Assembly: GCA_035412805.1 (NCBI GenBank)
Contig: DAONVO010000072.1
Location: forward strand, 1-11,512
DNA: 11,512 nucleotides
Direction of reading: 5' to 3'
DNA from: DTU018 sp029550685
GTDB lineage: Bacteria > Bacillota > Syntrophomonadia > Syntrophomonadales > Syntrophomonadaceae
Part shown: in pieces, positions 1 through 7,187 of the stretch
Position numbering within the stretch: position 1 is the first letter of the stretch
Layout of the letters: every line of letters starts with the position of its first letter
The notes under the pieces: model-generated
The model's input: the letters and a program-made list of their open reading frames with translations, nothing else
What the model was told of the DNA's origin: nothing
The model's database searches: none
Program-made: the position numbers and the translations under genes

Positions 1-125
1 CCAACATTAATAGTGAGCGCTAGCGAACATCGGTAGTCCTTTAGGGCGATGACAAAACGACGACTATTTTCACAGCAACGATACGAAACAATACGGATTT
101 AAGTTCGCGTAATCTACGGCTTTTT
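1..125. other. Short flank with no supported gene
   Basis: No reading frame of convincing length or composition lies here on either strand. The stretch follows the stop codon of the minus-strand reductase gene. A run of seven T (121-127) overlaps that gene's end, but I found no GC-rich hairpin placed to make a terminator. Bases 15-26 (GAGCGCTAGCGA) faintly resemble the repeat at the far right end of the window. Confidence 0.4.
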
Positions 126-2132
126 TTATTTACTTAATAAATCATTGGTCCTTTCAAAAGCTCCGTGGATGGCATCTATTAGCTTGCCGGGACGGGCGGC
201 ATCGCCCAGGAGATGCACATTGGCAAAACGCTGGCTTAGTTCCTGGTACAGCCCATTGCAGGGGACGGATCCGGTGGCCAAAACTATGGTATCAGCAGGT
301 ATGAGAGCCGTTTGACCGTCCTTTTCTACCTCTACCCCCCCGGTACGAAGGACTTTTACTCTGGTTTCTTCATGAATGTCCACTCCCAAGGTGCGCAGGT
401 GTTTCAAAGTTGGCCAGCGCATGCCGCGAGCCATATCTCGTGCCAATCCCTTACCCATTTCTATTAAACTGACCTTGTAAATGCCGTGGTTGAGGAGATC
501 CTGAAGTACTTCAATTTGTTCGGCTTGGTGACGCATCATAAAGTGCAAGGATTCAGCACTTAAAGTTCCTTGCTCCGCCAGGTATAGAGCAGTCTCACAG
601 CCAGTGGCTCCGCCGCCCACAACAGCAATACGTTGGCCAACTACCGGTTCACCGGCCAGTACCTGCCAGGCCTGCATGACCGGGGCTCCTGTTTCGGTTG
701 GCAAGGGAGGAAACGCGGGCTGGGCTCCGGTTGCTACCAGAATTACCTGGGGGTTTTCCGCTGCTACGGCTTTTGCATCGGCATTTATACCGGTTTTTAT
801 TTGTACTCCCAGAGCAGGAAGTATTTCCTGGTAGTAGTCTATAAGGGAGAAAAATTCCTCTTTGCCGGGAGGTATGGAAGCCAGGCGCCACTGCCCACCC
901 ATATAATCCTGTTTTTCCCATAATACTACCTGATGCCCCTGTAGGGCGGCCACCCGGGCTGCTTCCAGTCCCGCAGGTCCGGCACCGATTACCAGCACCC
1001 GGTATTTTTGCCGGGGAGTTTTTAGCTGGCGAGTCTCCTCGAAACCGGCCTGGGCATTAATAGCACAGGAAACTCCCGGTAGGTCAGCTTTTTCCAGAAA
1101 GGCCCCGTCCAGACAGGTCATGCAGGCAATACACTTGCGGATTTGATGGGCCTGACCGTTTTTTGCTTTGGCAGCCCACTGATCATCGGCCAAAAAACCA
1201 CGGGCCACCGAAATAAGATCAGCCTGCCCCCGTTGCAGTATAGCCCCGGCCAAAGCAGGATTGTTAATCCGGTTGCCGATGGCCACCGGTATACTAACCT
1301 GCTCTTTGATCTTCCGGGCCAGGTAAACATAGTTACCTCGGGGAACTTCTGCCTGGATTTGTGGTACCCTGGACTGGTGCCAGCCGCCGGTAATATTGAT
1401 TAAATCAATGGAAACCTGTTGCAGTTCTCTGGCAAAAATACCCGCTTCTCTCCAGGTATTGGAACCGGGCACAAAATCACTGCCGCTGAGACGAACACTC
1501 AAAACCATGTCCGGGCCCACCTGCCGGCGAATTTCCCCGGCTACTTCCAGGCCGAAGCGCATGCGATTCTCCAGTGACCCACCATACTGATCACGGCGCT
1601 GGTTGGTTAGAGGAGAAAGAAATTGGTTTATCAGGTATCCAGCACTGCTGATAATTTCTATAACTTCATAACCGGCTTTTTGGGCGCGTACCGCTGCCTG
1701 GCCATAGCTTCTGATAAGCTGCTGGATCTCTTCGGTGGTCAGTTCACGGGGTATTTGTCCGGTAAGCCCGGAGGGAACGGGTGAGGGAGCTACCACTTCA
1801 TGACCATCCTTGAACCCCAGTGAATATGCACCCGAGTGAAACAGCTGCACTCCTATGCGGGCTCCATGCTGTTTAACCCGCTGGGTTAGCTGGCGGTGAC
1901 CCTCAATATAGGTATCATCATGGATGGATACAAATCCGCCATAAACGCCCTCGGGGACTATGGCGGTACCGCCGATCATAATCAGTCCTGCTCCGCCGCG
2001 GGCTCGCTGCTCATAGAAGTTTATCAATCGGGAATTGACCTGTCCGTCAGGACAGTAAGCCAGGTCCAGAGCGGACATGATAATGCGGTTGGGCAGGATA
2101 AGATTCTTTATCTGCAATGGTTCAAAAAGCAT
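126..2132 (-). CDS. FadH-like NAD(P)H:flavin oxidoreductase, 2,4-dienoyl-CoA reductase family
   Basis: This 668-residue enzyme has the three-part build of 2,4-dienoyl-CoA reductase, close to the roughly 670 residues of E. coli FadH. Residues 1-330 form an Old Yellow Enzyme-type FMN barrel. Y166 and H252 fall at the same numbers as the FadH catalytic pair. Cysteines 334, 337, 340 and 356 should bind a 4Fe-4S cluster. An FAD-binding GAGPAG motif sits at 383-388 and a second nucleotide-binding motif, GGGATG, at 506-511. The cluster spacing is C-x2-C-x2-C, which resembles trimethylamine dehydrogenase more than the C-x2-C-x3-C of FadH. Such enzymes reduce C=C bonds of enoyl-CoAs or other activated alkenes in the cytoplasm. 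The ATG start has AGGAGG seven bases upstream. The gene stands alone, divergent from prkA. The family is secure but the substrate is not: fatty acyl-CoA, bile acid, aromatic acrylate or another enoate are all possible. Confidence 0.9.
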   Translation of the reverse strand: MLFEPLQIKNLILPNRIIMSALDLAYCPDGQVNSRLINFYEQRARGGAGLIMIGGTAIVPEGVYGGFVSIHDDTYIEGHRQLTQRVKQHGARIGVQLFHSGAYSLGFKDGHEVVAPSPVPSGLTGQIPRELTTEEIQQLIRSYGQAAVRAQKAGYEVIEIISSAGYLINQFLSPLTNQRRDQYGGSLENRMRFGLEVAGEIRRQVGPDMVLSVRLSGSDFVPGSNTWREAGIFARELQQVSIDLINITGGWHQSRVPQIQAEVPRGNYVYLARKIKEQVSIPVAIGNRINNPALAGAILQRGQADLISVARGFLADDQWAAKAKNGQAHQIRKCIACMTCLDGAFLEKADLPGVSCAINAQAGFEETRQLKTPRQKYRVLVIGAGPAGLEAARVAALQGHQVVLWEKQDYMGGQWRLASIPPGKEEFFSLIDYYQEILPALGVQIKTGINADAKAVAAENPQVILVATGAQPAFPPLPTETGAPVMQAWQVLAGEPVVGQRIAVVGGGATGCETALYLAEQGTLSAESLHFMMRHQAEQIEVLQDLLNHGIYKVSLIEMGKGLARDMARGMRWPTLKHLRTLGVDIHEETRVKVLRTGGVEVEKDGQTALIPADTIVLATGSVPCNGLYQELSQRFANVHLLGDAARPGKLIDAIHGAFERTNDLLSK

Positions 2133-2173
2133 ATTTATTCCTCCTAGTTAATGTCGGGCATAAAGCTACTATA

Positions 2174-2203
2174 ACAATATTACGAATACAAAATATCTGT
2201 CAA
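2174..2203 (-). promoter_or_regulatory. Candidate sigma-A promoter for the reductase gene
   Basis: Read on the minus strand there is a perfect TTGACA (2203-2198), an 18-base spacer, and TATTGT (2179-2174), which matches four of six bases of the -10 consensus. It lies about 40 bases upstream of the reductase start in an AT-rich spacer. The assignment rests on consensus matching only. Confidence 0.4.
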
Positions 2204-2216
2204 CTTGGTATTTAGA

Positions 2217-2230
2217 AAATTTTAAAATTT
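2217..2230. repeat. Perfect 14-base A/T palindrome in the divergent spacer
   Basis: The sequence AAATTTTAAAATTT is its own reverse complement. It sits between the reductase and prkA genes, just behind the candidate reductase promoter. It could be a protein-binding site or UP-like A/T tract, but simple composition can also produce it. Confidence 0.3.
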
Positions 2231-2364
2231 ATTGCTGCCACCTGTTTGAGCAGGTTAAGGTTTCAATTCAGAATCCAGAAAGGTACGCATATAAATATAT
2301 TACTTCAGCAACCAGAAAATAATTATGCGCTCCAGAAGGTGCACCCAGAAGGAGGTTTTGAAAA

Positions 2365-4290
2365 GTGTCCTATGATTTTGACTCCTTGATCAAAAAGGAT
2401 CGTCAGGAACGTCACCAGCAGCAGTTTAACATAACCTTGCTGGATTACCTGCAGATCGTGAAAGAGGATCCCCAGGTGACCATGCTGGCTCATGAAAGGA
2501 TACATCGCTTGATTACTGCCGCCGGGGTTAAAACCATTAAAACTGAAGAACATCCCCGTTTGCGGAGACTATATGGAAACTCGGTGATTAAAGTCTACCG
2601 CTTTTTCGAAGAAGAATTCTTCGGTATCGACCGGACCATTATGGAAATAGCTCGCTACTTCTATGCAGCGGCTATGCGCGGAGAAGAGTCCCGTCAGGTC
2701 TTGTATCTGGTGGGGCCGGTAGGGTCAGGAAAATCGTCTTTAGTGGAAAGTTTGAAGCAGGCTTTGGAAAAAAGCCCGCCCATCTATGTTATCCAAGGCT
2801 GTCCCATGCGGGAAGAACCTTTGCATTTAATACCCAAACACCTGCGGTCTAAGTTTGAAGAGTTGCTGGGGGTGAAGATCGAGGGTGATTTGTGCCCGGT
2901 TTGCCGCTACCGTTTGGTGCATGAATATAACGGGGAATATGAGCGTTTCCCCGTTACAACCAGCGATTTTTCTATTCGATCCCGCAAAGGAATAGCGGTG
3001 GTTCCTCCGGTGGATCCCAACAACCAGGATACTTCGGTGCTGGTGGGTTCTGTAGATATATCCAAAATGGACCTTTACCCGGAAGATGACCCGCGGGTGC
3101 TGGCCTTAAACGGAGCTTTCAACACTGGAAACAGAGGACTCGTGGAGTTCATAGAAGTGTTTAAAAATGATACCGAGTATTTGCATACCATTATCACCGC
3201 TACCCAGGAAAAGGCCATCCCTTCACCAGGAAAAGGGTCCATGATTTATTTTGATGGGATCATACTGGCCCATTCCAATGAGGCCGAGTGGAACAAATTT
3301 AAGGCCGATCATACCAATGAAGCTATACTCGACCGTATTGTAAAAATTGAGGTACCTTACTGCCTGGAACTGAGTCAGGAAGTGCGCATCTATGAAAAGA
3401 TTTTAAGGAAGAGCAACTTCACGGCCCACATAGCTCCCCACACTATTGAGATTGCTTCCATGTTTGCCATCATCAGCCGATTGACACCCTCTAACAAAGT
3501 GGACATTATTACCAAGATGCGCATTTACAATGGTGAAGAAATCATGTACAAAGATGCCTCTCAAAAAGTAGACATCCAGGAATTGAAGGAAGAAGGTGGC
3601 CGGGAAGGGTTCTCTGGGGTATCCACCCGTTTCATAATGAAAGCCATAGACAACGCTTTGGCGGAATCTGATCATGATTGCATAAACCCTATTACCGTCA
3701 TGGAATCTCTCATCAAAGCGGTAAAGGCTACGGATATGGGAGAGGAGGAGCGCCAAAAGCTATTGAGCTACCTGCAGGACAATATTAAAAAAGAATACCA
3801 TCGTATCCTGGAAAAAGAAGTAACCCAGGCTTTTATCCATGGCTACCGGGAGCAGGCGGAGTCCCTGTTTAACAACTATTTGGACCATGCGGAAGCCTTT
3901 GTCAATAAGGTTAAAATCAAAGATCCCAACACCGGAGAGGAACTGGAAGCGGATGAGAAATTCCTAGAATCCATCGAATCCCAGATAGGGCTGACTGGAG
4001 CAGCTGCCCGGGGGTTTCGCAATGACGTAACTGCATATATGTTTTCCCTGCTGCGCAGCGGTCAAAAGATCGACTATACCTGCTACGAACCCCTCAAGGA
4101 AGCCATCGAGAAAAAACTAACCGCTTCGGTGCGGGAGTTGTCCCGAGTGGTGACCCAGGCTCGAGTGCGGGATGAGGAACAGAAAAAGAAGTACAACGCC
4201 ATGGTGGAGGAAATGAAACGCAATGGCTACTGTGATAACTGCTGCAACGTGGTTTTGAAATATGCTGCCAATAATCTATGGAAGGATTGA
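2365..4290 (+). CDS. prkA: PrkA family AAA+ serine protein kinase / sporulation regulator
   Basis: The 641-residue length matches PrkA (about 630) and E. coli YeaG (about 640). The N-terminal AAA+ domain carries the Walker A motif GPVGSGKSS at 117-125, followed by the family's CPMREEPLHLIP stretch from 146. The C-terminal PrkA domain includes KDPNTGEELEADEKFLESIE. PrkA was described as a serine kinase, and in Bacillus subtilis it has been reported to act as an ATP-dependent protease affecting sporulation. In E. coli YeaG acts with YeaH under nitrogen starvation. The GTG start is supported by AAGGAGG (2349-2355) nine bases upstream, and no nearby in-frame ATG fits better. It is followed by yhbH and spoVR, the usual partners. 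Unlike the Bacillus protein as I recall it, it has a CPVC pair (C177, C180) and a C-terminal CxxCC (C623, C626, C627). Family certain; biochemical activity less so. Confidence 0.95.
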   Translation: MSYDFDSLIKKDRQERHQQQFNITLLDYLQIVKEDPQVTMLAHERIHRLITAAGVKTIKTEEHPRLRRLYGNSVIKVYRFFEEEFFGIDRTIMEIARYFYAAAMRGEESRQVLYLVGPVGSGKSSLVESLKQALEKSPPIYVIQGCPMREEPLHLIPKHLRSKFEELLGVKIEGDLCPVCRYRLVHEYNGEYERFPVTTSDFSIRSRKGIAVVPPVDPNNQDTSVLVGSVDISKMDLYPEDDPRVLALNGAFNTGNRGLVEFIEVFKNDTEYLHTIITATQEKAIPSPGKGSMIYFDGIILAHSNEAEWNKFKADHTNEAILDRIVKIEVPYCLELSQEVRIYEKILRKSNFTAHIAPHTIEIASMFAIISRLTPSNKVDIITKMRIYNGEEIMYKDASQKVDIQELKEEGGREGFSGVSTRFIMKAIDNALAESDHDCINPITVMESLIKAVKATDMGEEERQKLLSYLQDNIKKEYHRILEKEVTQAFIHGYREQAESLFNNYLDHAEAFVNKVKIKDPNTGEELEADEKFLESIESQIGLTGAAARGFRNDVTAYMFSLLRSGQKIDYTCYEPLKEAIEKKLTASVRELSRVVTQARVRDEEQKKKYNAMVEEMKRNGYCDNCCNVVLKYAANNLWKD

Positions 4291-4336
4291 CAGCAATTAT
4301 AACCTGTATGTTGGCAACGATGAATGAAAACATCGC

Positions 4337-4465
4337 TGCAGGGCTTAAGCAGGGATATTAGCCGGGCGAGTGACTACGATAAGCCGATGTGTTGCAGGCG
4401 GGGAGTCTGGAGCGAGTCGGCTAATACCCCTGCATCCCGGCTAATACGCCTGCTTAAGTCCAGCA
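4337..4465. repeat. Large imperfect inverted repeat between prkA and yhbH
   Basis: The arms 4337-4366 and 4436-4465 are reverse complements over about 30 bases, with two adjacent internal mismatches, one terminal-region mismatch and one G-U pair, enclosing about 69 bases. The 16-base core GCAGGGATATTAGCCG (4349-4364) has two inverted near-copies in tandem, at 4418-4433 (one mismatch) and 4438-4453 (two mismatches), 20 bases apart. The left arm can therefore pair with either. Further internal pairings exist (4382-4387 with 4417-4422; 4393-4398 with 4429-4434). There is no T-run, so a simple terminator is unlikely. It could be a REP/MITE-like repeat, an mRNA-processing or stabilising structure, or a regulatory RNA element. 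Confidence 0.75.
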
Positions 4466-4517
4466 ATTACACGTCCGGATTCCTCCATTTTACAGCAAAC
4501 ATAGGGGGGCAGAGGGT

Positions 4518-5687
4518 ATGGCTATTTTTCGTGATTATGACCGGGGAGGGCGGGACCGTAGTGCAGAGGACCGCCGCCGTCACCGGGAACTGATCAAGGA
4601 TTCTATTAAACGCAATTTAAGCAGTATTGTGGCTGAGGAAAGCATAATCGGGAAGAGCAAGGATAAGATTTTTAAAATCCCGGTGCGGGGCTTAAAAGAA
4701 TACCAGTTTGTTTTTGGAGAAAACCGGCCGGGAGTAGCTACCGGCCAGGGTAATGAAAAACGTGGTCAGCGTATTGGCCAGCAGCGCACCAAGGGCGGCA
4801 TGGGGGCCGATGAGGGGCCCGGCAATATTGAAGGCGAAGATATTTATGATACCGAAATAACCCTGGAACAGCTGGCAGAGTATTTGTTTGAAGATATTGA
4901 TCTGCCTTATCTGGAACGCCGCAAATTTACCTGGGCTGAAAGCGAACAGAGCCACCGCCGCTGGGGTATACAGCGCAAGGGCATACCTCCCCGGCTTTCC
5001 AAAAAACGCTCTATGATGGAGAGAATAAAGCGCAAGCAGTCTACCCAGAGGGCTTTGCGGGAATTAGGCCAGGAGGAGGAAATAGAGCGATTCCCTTTTC
5101 GGGAAGAGGACCTGCGCTATCAGCGGGTCAAAGAGGATTTGCGGCTGCAGTCTAACGCTGTAATTATCTGTATTATGGATAATTCCGGATCAATGTACCA
5201 GAATAAAAAATTTCTGGCCCGCACTTTCTTTTTTCTGCTCTACCAGTTTATCCGTTATCGCTACCTGCAGGTGGAATTGGTTTTCATAAGTCACACTACC
5301 ACGGCTAAAGAAGTAAATGAAGATGATTTTTTCCACCGGGGCGAGTCGGGCGGTACCATGATCAGCAGCGGTTACGAGAAAGCACTGGAGATTATCAAAG
5401 AGCGCTATAATCCGCAGATATGGAATGTCTATGCGGTCCATTGCAGTGACGGCGATAATTGGCCGGAAGATATTGACCAGGCGGTGGAAAAAGCCCGGGA
5501 ACTGTGCCGTTGCTGCAATTTATTTGGTTACTGTGAAATCGTCTCTTCCTGGGCTCCCAACCAAACTATGAGGGATGCTTTTCAGGAGTCCGTGATGGAA
5601 TCTAATTTTGTTTCCGTCACGATTCATAGTAAAGAGGATGTATGGCCAGCTTTCCGGCGTCTAATGATGGTTGCAGAGAAGGAGTGA
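4518..5687 (+). CDS. yhbH: YhbH / DUF444 family protein with von Willebrand A-like MIDAS site
   Basis: The 389-residue protein matches the DUF444 family (B. subtilis YhbH, E. coli YeaH). The charged N-terminus, with a basic helix and EESI and KIPVRGLKEY stretches, is typical. A glycine-rich linker follows at about 75-105. The C-terminal half is a von Willebrand A-like domain with a metal-ion-dependent adhesion motif: DNSGSM at 221-226 (D221, S223, S225), T280 in ESGGTMISS, and D311 in CSDGDNW. Such proteins occur beside PrkA-type AAA+ ATPases, and the MIDAS site probably mediates a metal-dependent contact with a partner; the partner being PrkA is inference. The ATG start has a G-rich AGGGGGG (4503-4509) eight bases upstream. 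The stop is four bases before the spoVR start, so the two are co-transcribed. Family assignment is firm and mechanism unknown. Confidence 0.94.
   Translation: MAIFRDYDRGGRDRSAEDRRRHRELIKDSIKRNLSSIVAEESIIGKSKDKIFKIPVRGLKEYQFVFGENRPGVATGQGNEKRGQRIGQQRTKGGMGADEGPGNIEGEDIYDTEITLEQLAEYLFEDIDLPYLERRKFTWAESEQSHRRWGIQRKGIPPRLSKKRSMMERIKRKQSTQRALRELGQEEEIERFPFREEDLRYQRVKEDLRLQSNAVIICIMDNSGSMYQNKKFLARTFFFLLYQFIRYRYLQVELVFISHTTTAKEVNEDDFFHRGESGGTMISSGYEKALEIIKERYNPQIWNVYAVHCSDGDNWPEDIDQAVEKARELCRCCNLFGYCEIVSSWAPNQTMRDAFQESVMESNFVSVTIHSKEDVWPAFRRLMMVAEKE
5677..5684 (+). promoter_or_regulatory. Ribosome binding site that fixes the spoVR start
   Basis: AGAAGGAG lies seven bases before the ATG at 5692. A longer in-frame start at TTG 5671 would overlap yhbH and has no comparable site, so the 5692 start is preferred. 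Confidence 0.8.
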
Positions 5688-5691
5688 TCTG

Positions 5692-7047
5692 ATGGGAAAT
5701 GAGTACCGTCTGCAGGAATTGCAGGATTACAGCCGCCGCTTGGAAGAACTGGCCGCCGGGCATAATCTTAATTGCTATCCTCAGGAGTTTGAACTGGTCA
5801 GCTATGAAGATATGCTGGCCCATGAAGCTTATCTGGGTATGCCAGCTCGTTACCCTCACTGGAGTTTTGGCAAAGCCTATGAACGGCGTAAAACTTTTTA
5901 CCGCTACAACCTGGTGGGACTTCCCTATGAAATGGTGATTAATTCCAATCCCTGCCTAGCCTACCTGATGAAAGACAATACTTTGCTGCTGCAGATTCTT
6001 ACCATGGCCCATGTTTACGGGCACAATGATTTTTTCAAGAATAACCGCCTGTTTCGTGAAGGTACCAGAGCAGAATATGCCCTGGAGATGTTTAAAGGGC
6101 ACGCCGACCGGGTAAGGCTGTATATCAGCGACCCCAGCATTGGCTATGAACGGGTGGAACGTATGCTCGATGCAGCCCACGCTCTGCGCTTCCAGACCTA
6201 CCGGGTAATAGGTGAAAAGCACTTGGATCAGAAGCAGTTGGAACAGCGACTATTGGAAAGCCTTAAAACCCCAGCCCCGGAGCATCCTTTGCTGGAAGTC
6301 CCCCGGCAGCCCCCCACGCTGGATTTGAATAAAATTCCTTTACAGCCTCAGGAGGACCTGCTGCTGTTCCTGATCGAACACGGGAAGCTAAATGACTGGG
6401 AAAAAGATTTGCTGGCCATGGTTAGGGAAGAAAGTCTCTATTTCCTGCCCCAGGTGGAAACTAAAATAATGAACGAAGGATGGGCCAGCTTCTGGCATTT
6501 TCGCCTGATGTCACAACTTAATTTGGAGCAAGGGTACTACCTGGAATTTTTGAAACGACACAACCAGATAGTATGCCCGGTAGAGGGTGGTTTGAATCCC
6601 TACCATTTAGGTTACAGGATTTTTGAAAAACTTGAGCAGGAAAAAGGACTTTCCTTTATTTTTCAGGTTAGAAGCGAAGCCCGGGATGCCTCGTTTTTGG
6701 CTCGTTTTTTGGATCTTGAGCTGTGCCGGGAGCTGAATCTATTTGCTTATCGAAAACGGGGCCGGGAATTCTCCGTTACCGAGGTTGCCGATGAGAAGGG
6801 CTGGAAGACTATTAGGGACACCCTGGTGGCTATGACCGGTATCAATAATATTCCCAGTATTAGAGTTCTGGAGGCAGGAGCGCGCAGCCGCATACTTTAT
6901 TTGGAACATGAATATGATGGCCGGGAATTGCAGATGGAATATGCTCATCAGACTTTGAAGTACATAGCCCGGCTATGGGGGGGAGTGGTGCGGCTGAAAA
7001 CCAAAGTACGTGACACTCCGCAGCTGTTGGAATCCGACGGCACTTAG
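5692..7047 (+). CDS. spoVR: SpoVR family protein (stage V sporulation protein R)
   Basis: This 451-residue protein is close in length to B. subtilis SpoVR (about 468). Family hallmarks are present: YPHWSFGKAYERRK near 54-67, NLVGLPYEMVINSNPCLAYL just after, AHVYGHNDFFKNN around 106-118 (H107, H111), and MNEGWASFWH at 260-269 (E262, H269). B. subtilis spoVR mutants have a spore cortex defect; the E. coli homologue YcgB is a stress-associated protein of unknown activity. The paired histidines with a later glutamate and histidine suggest a metal site, which is inference. The protein has no signal peptide or membrane segment and should be cytoplasmic. It follows yhbH with a four-base gap and completes the prkA-yhbH-spoVR set. 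Confidence 0.95.
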   Translation: MGNEYRLQELQDYSRRLEELAAGHNLNCYPQEFELVSYEDMLAHEAYLGMPARYPHWSFGKAYERRKTFYRYNLVGLPYEMVINSNPCLAYLMKDNTLLLQILTMAHVYGHNDFFKNNRLFREGTRAEYALEMFKGHADRVRLYISDPSIGYERVERMLDAAHALRFQTYRVIGEKHLDQKQLEQRLLESLKTPAPEHPLLEVPRQPPTLDLNKIPLQPQEDLLLFLIEHGKLNDWEKDLLAMVREESLYFLPQVETKIMNEGWASFWHFRLMSQLNLEQGYYLEFLKRHNQIVCPVEGGLNPYHLGYRIFEKLEQEKGLSFIFQVRSEARDASFLARFLDLELCRELNLFAYRKRGREFSVTEVADEKGWKTIRDTLVAMTGINNIPSIRVLEAGARSRILYLEHEYDGRELQMEYAHQTLKYIARLWGGVVRLKTKVRDTPQLLESDGT

Positions 7048-7090
7048 AATGGGAGATTGTATATGGCGTTTGCGGGGGGTGTTAAACGGC

Positions 7091-7120
7091 TGGCAAAATA
7101 TTATTATAAAGTACTATAAT
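7091..7120 (+). promoter_or_regulatory. Candidate promoter for the deoxynucleoside kinase group
   Basis: A perfect TATAAT (7115-7120) lies in a locally AT-rich stretch after spoVR. The best -35 match (TGGCAA, 7091-7096, 18-base spacer) is poor, so this would be a weak or activator-dependent sigma-A promoter. It would place the transcript start near 7127, giving a leader of about 60 bases that contains the hairpin at 7136-7152. Confidence 0.4.
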
Positions 7121-7135
7121 GAGAAAGGAAGCTGG

Positions 7136-7152
7136 ACAGGCCTTTGGCCTGT
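7136..7152 (+). promoter_or_regulatory. Perfect 7-bp hairpin in the spoVR-kinase gap
   Basis: ACAGGCC, a three-base TTT loop and GGCCTGT form a perfect GC-rich stem-loop followed by TTAATTATATT. It lies 89 bases after the spoVR stop and 35 bases before the kinase start. It may be a weak terminator of the sporulation operon, a 5' leader structure of the kinase transcript, or an operator. The tail is A/T mixed rather than a clean U-run, so the terminator reading is uncertain. Confidence 0.45.
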
Positions 7153-7173
7153 TAATTATATTGCTGGTGGTGA

Positions 7174-7179
7174 AAGGAG
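7174..7179 (+). promoter_or_regulatory. Ribosome binding site that selects a GTG start for the kinase
   Basis: AAGGAG lies eight bases before GTG 7188. A longer frame opens at ATG 7119, but it would add 23 residues, run through the hairpin, and push the nucleotide-binding strand away from the N-terminus where the family has it. Confidence 0.7.
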
Positions 7180-7187
7180 TCGGGCCC

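Noticed and set aside
2288..2295. CATATAAA upstream of prkA as a sporulation sigma-E type -10 box
   Set aside because: It matches six of eight bases, but no matching -35 element lies at the required distance, so I could not support it.
3403..3756. Minus-strand open frame of 117 codons inside prkA
   Set aside because: Fully contained in prkA with no recognisable motifs.
4287..4292. TTGACA overlapping the prkA stop as a promoter for yhbH
   Set aside because: No acceptable -10 element lies 16-18 bases downstream.
4324..4593. Plus-strand open frame spanning the inverted repeat and the start of yhbH
   Set aside because: It runs through the repeat arms and overlaps yhbH in another frame, with no good ribosome binding site or plausible protein.
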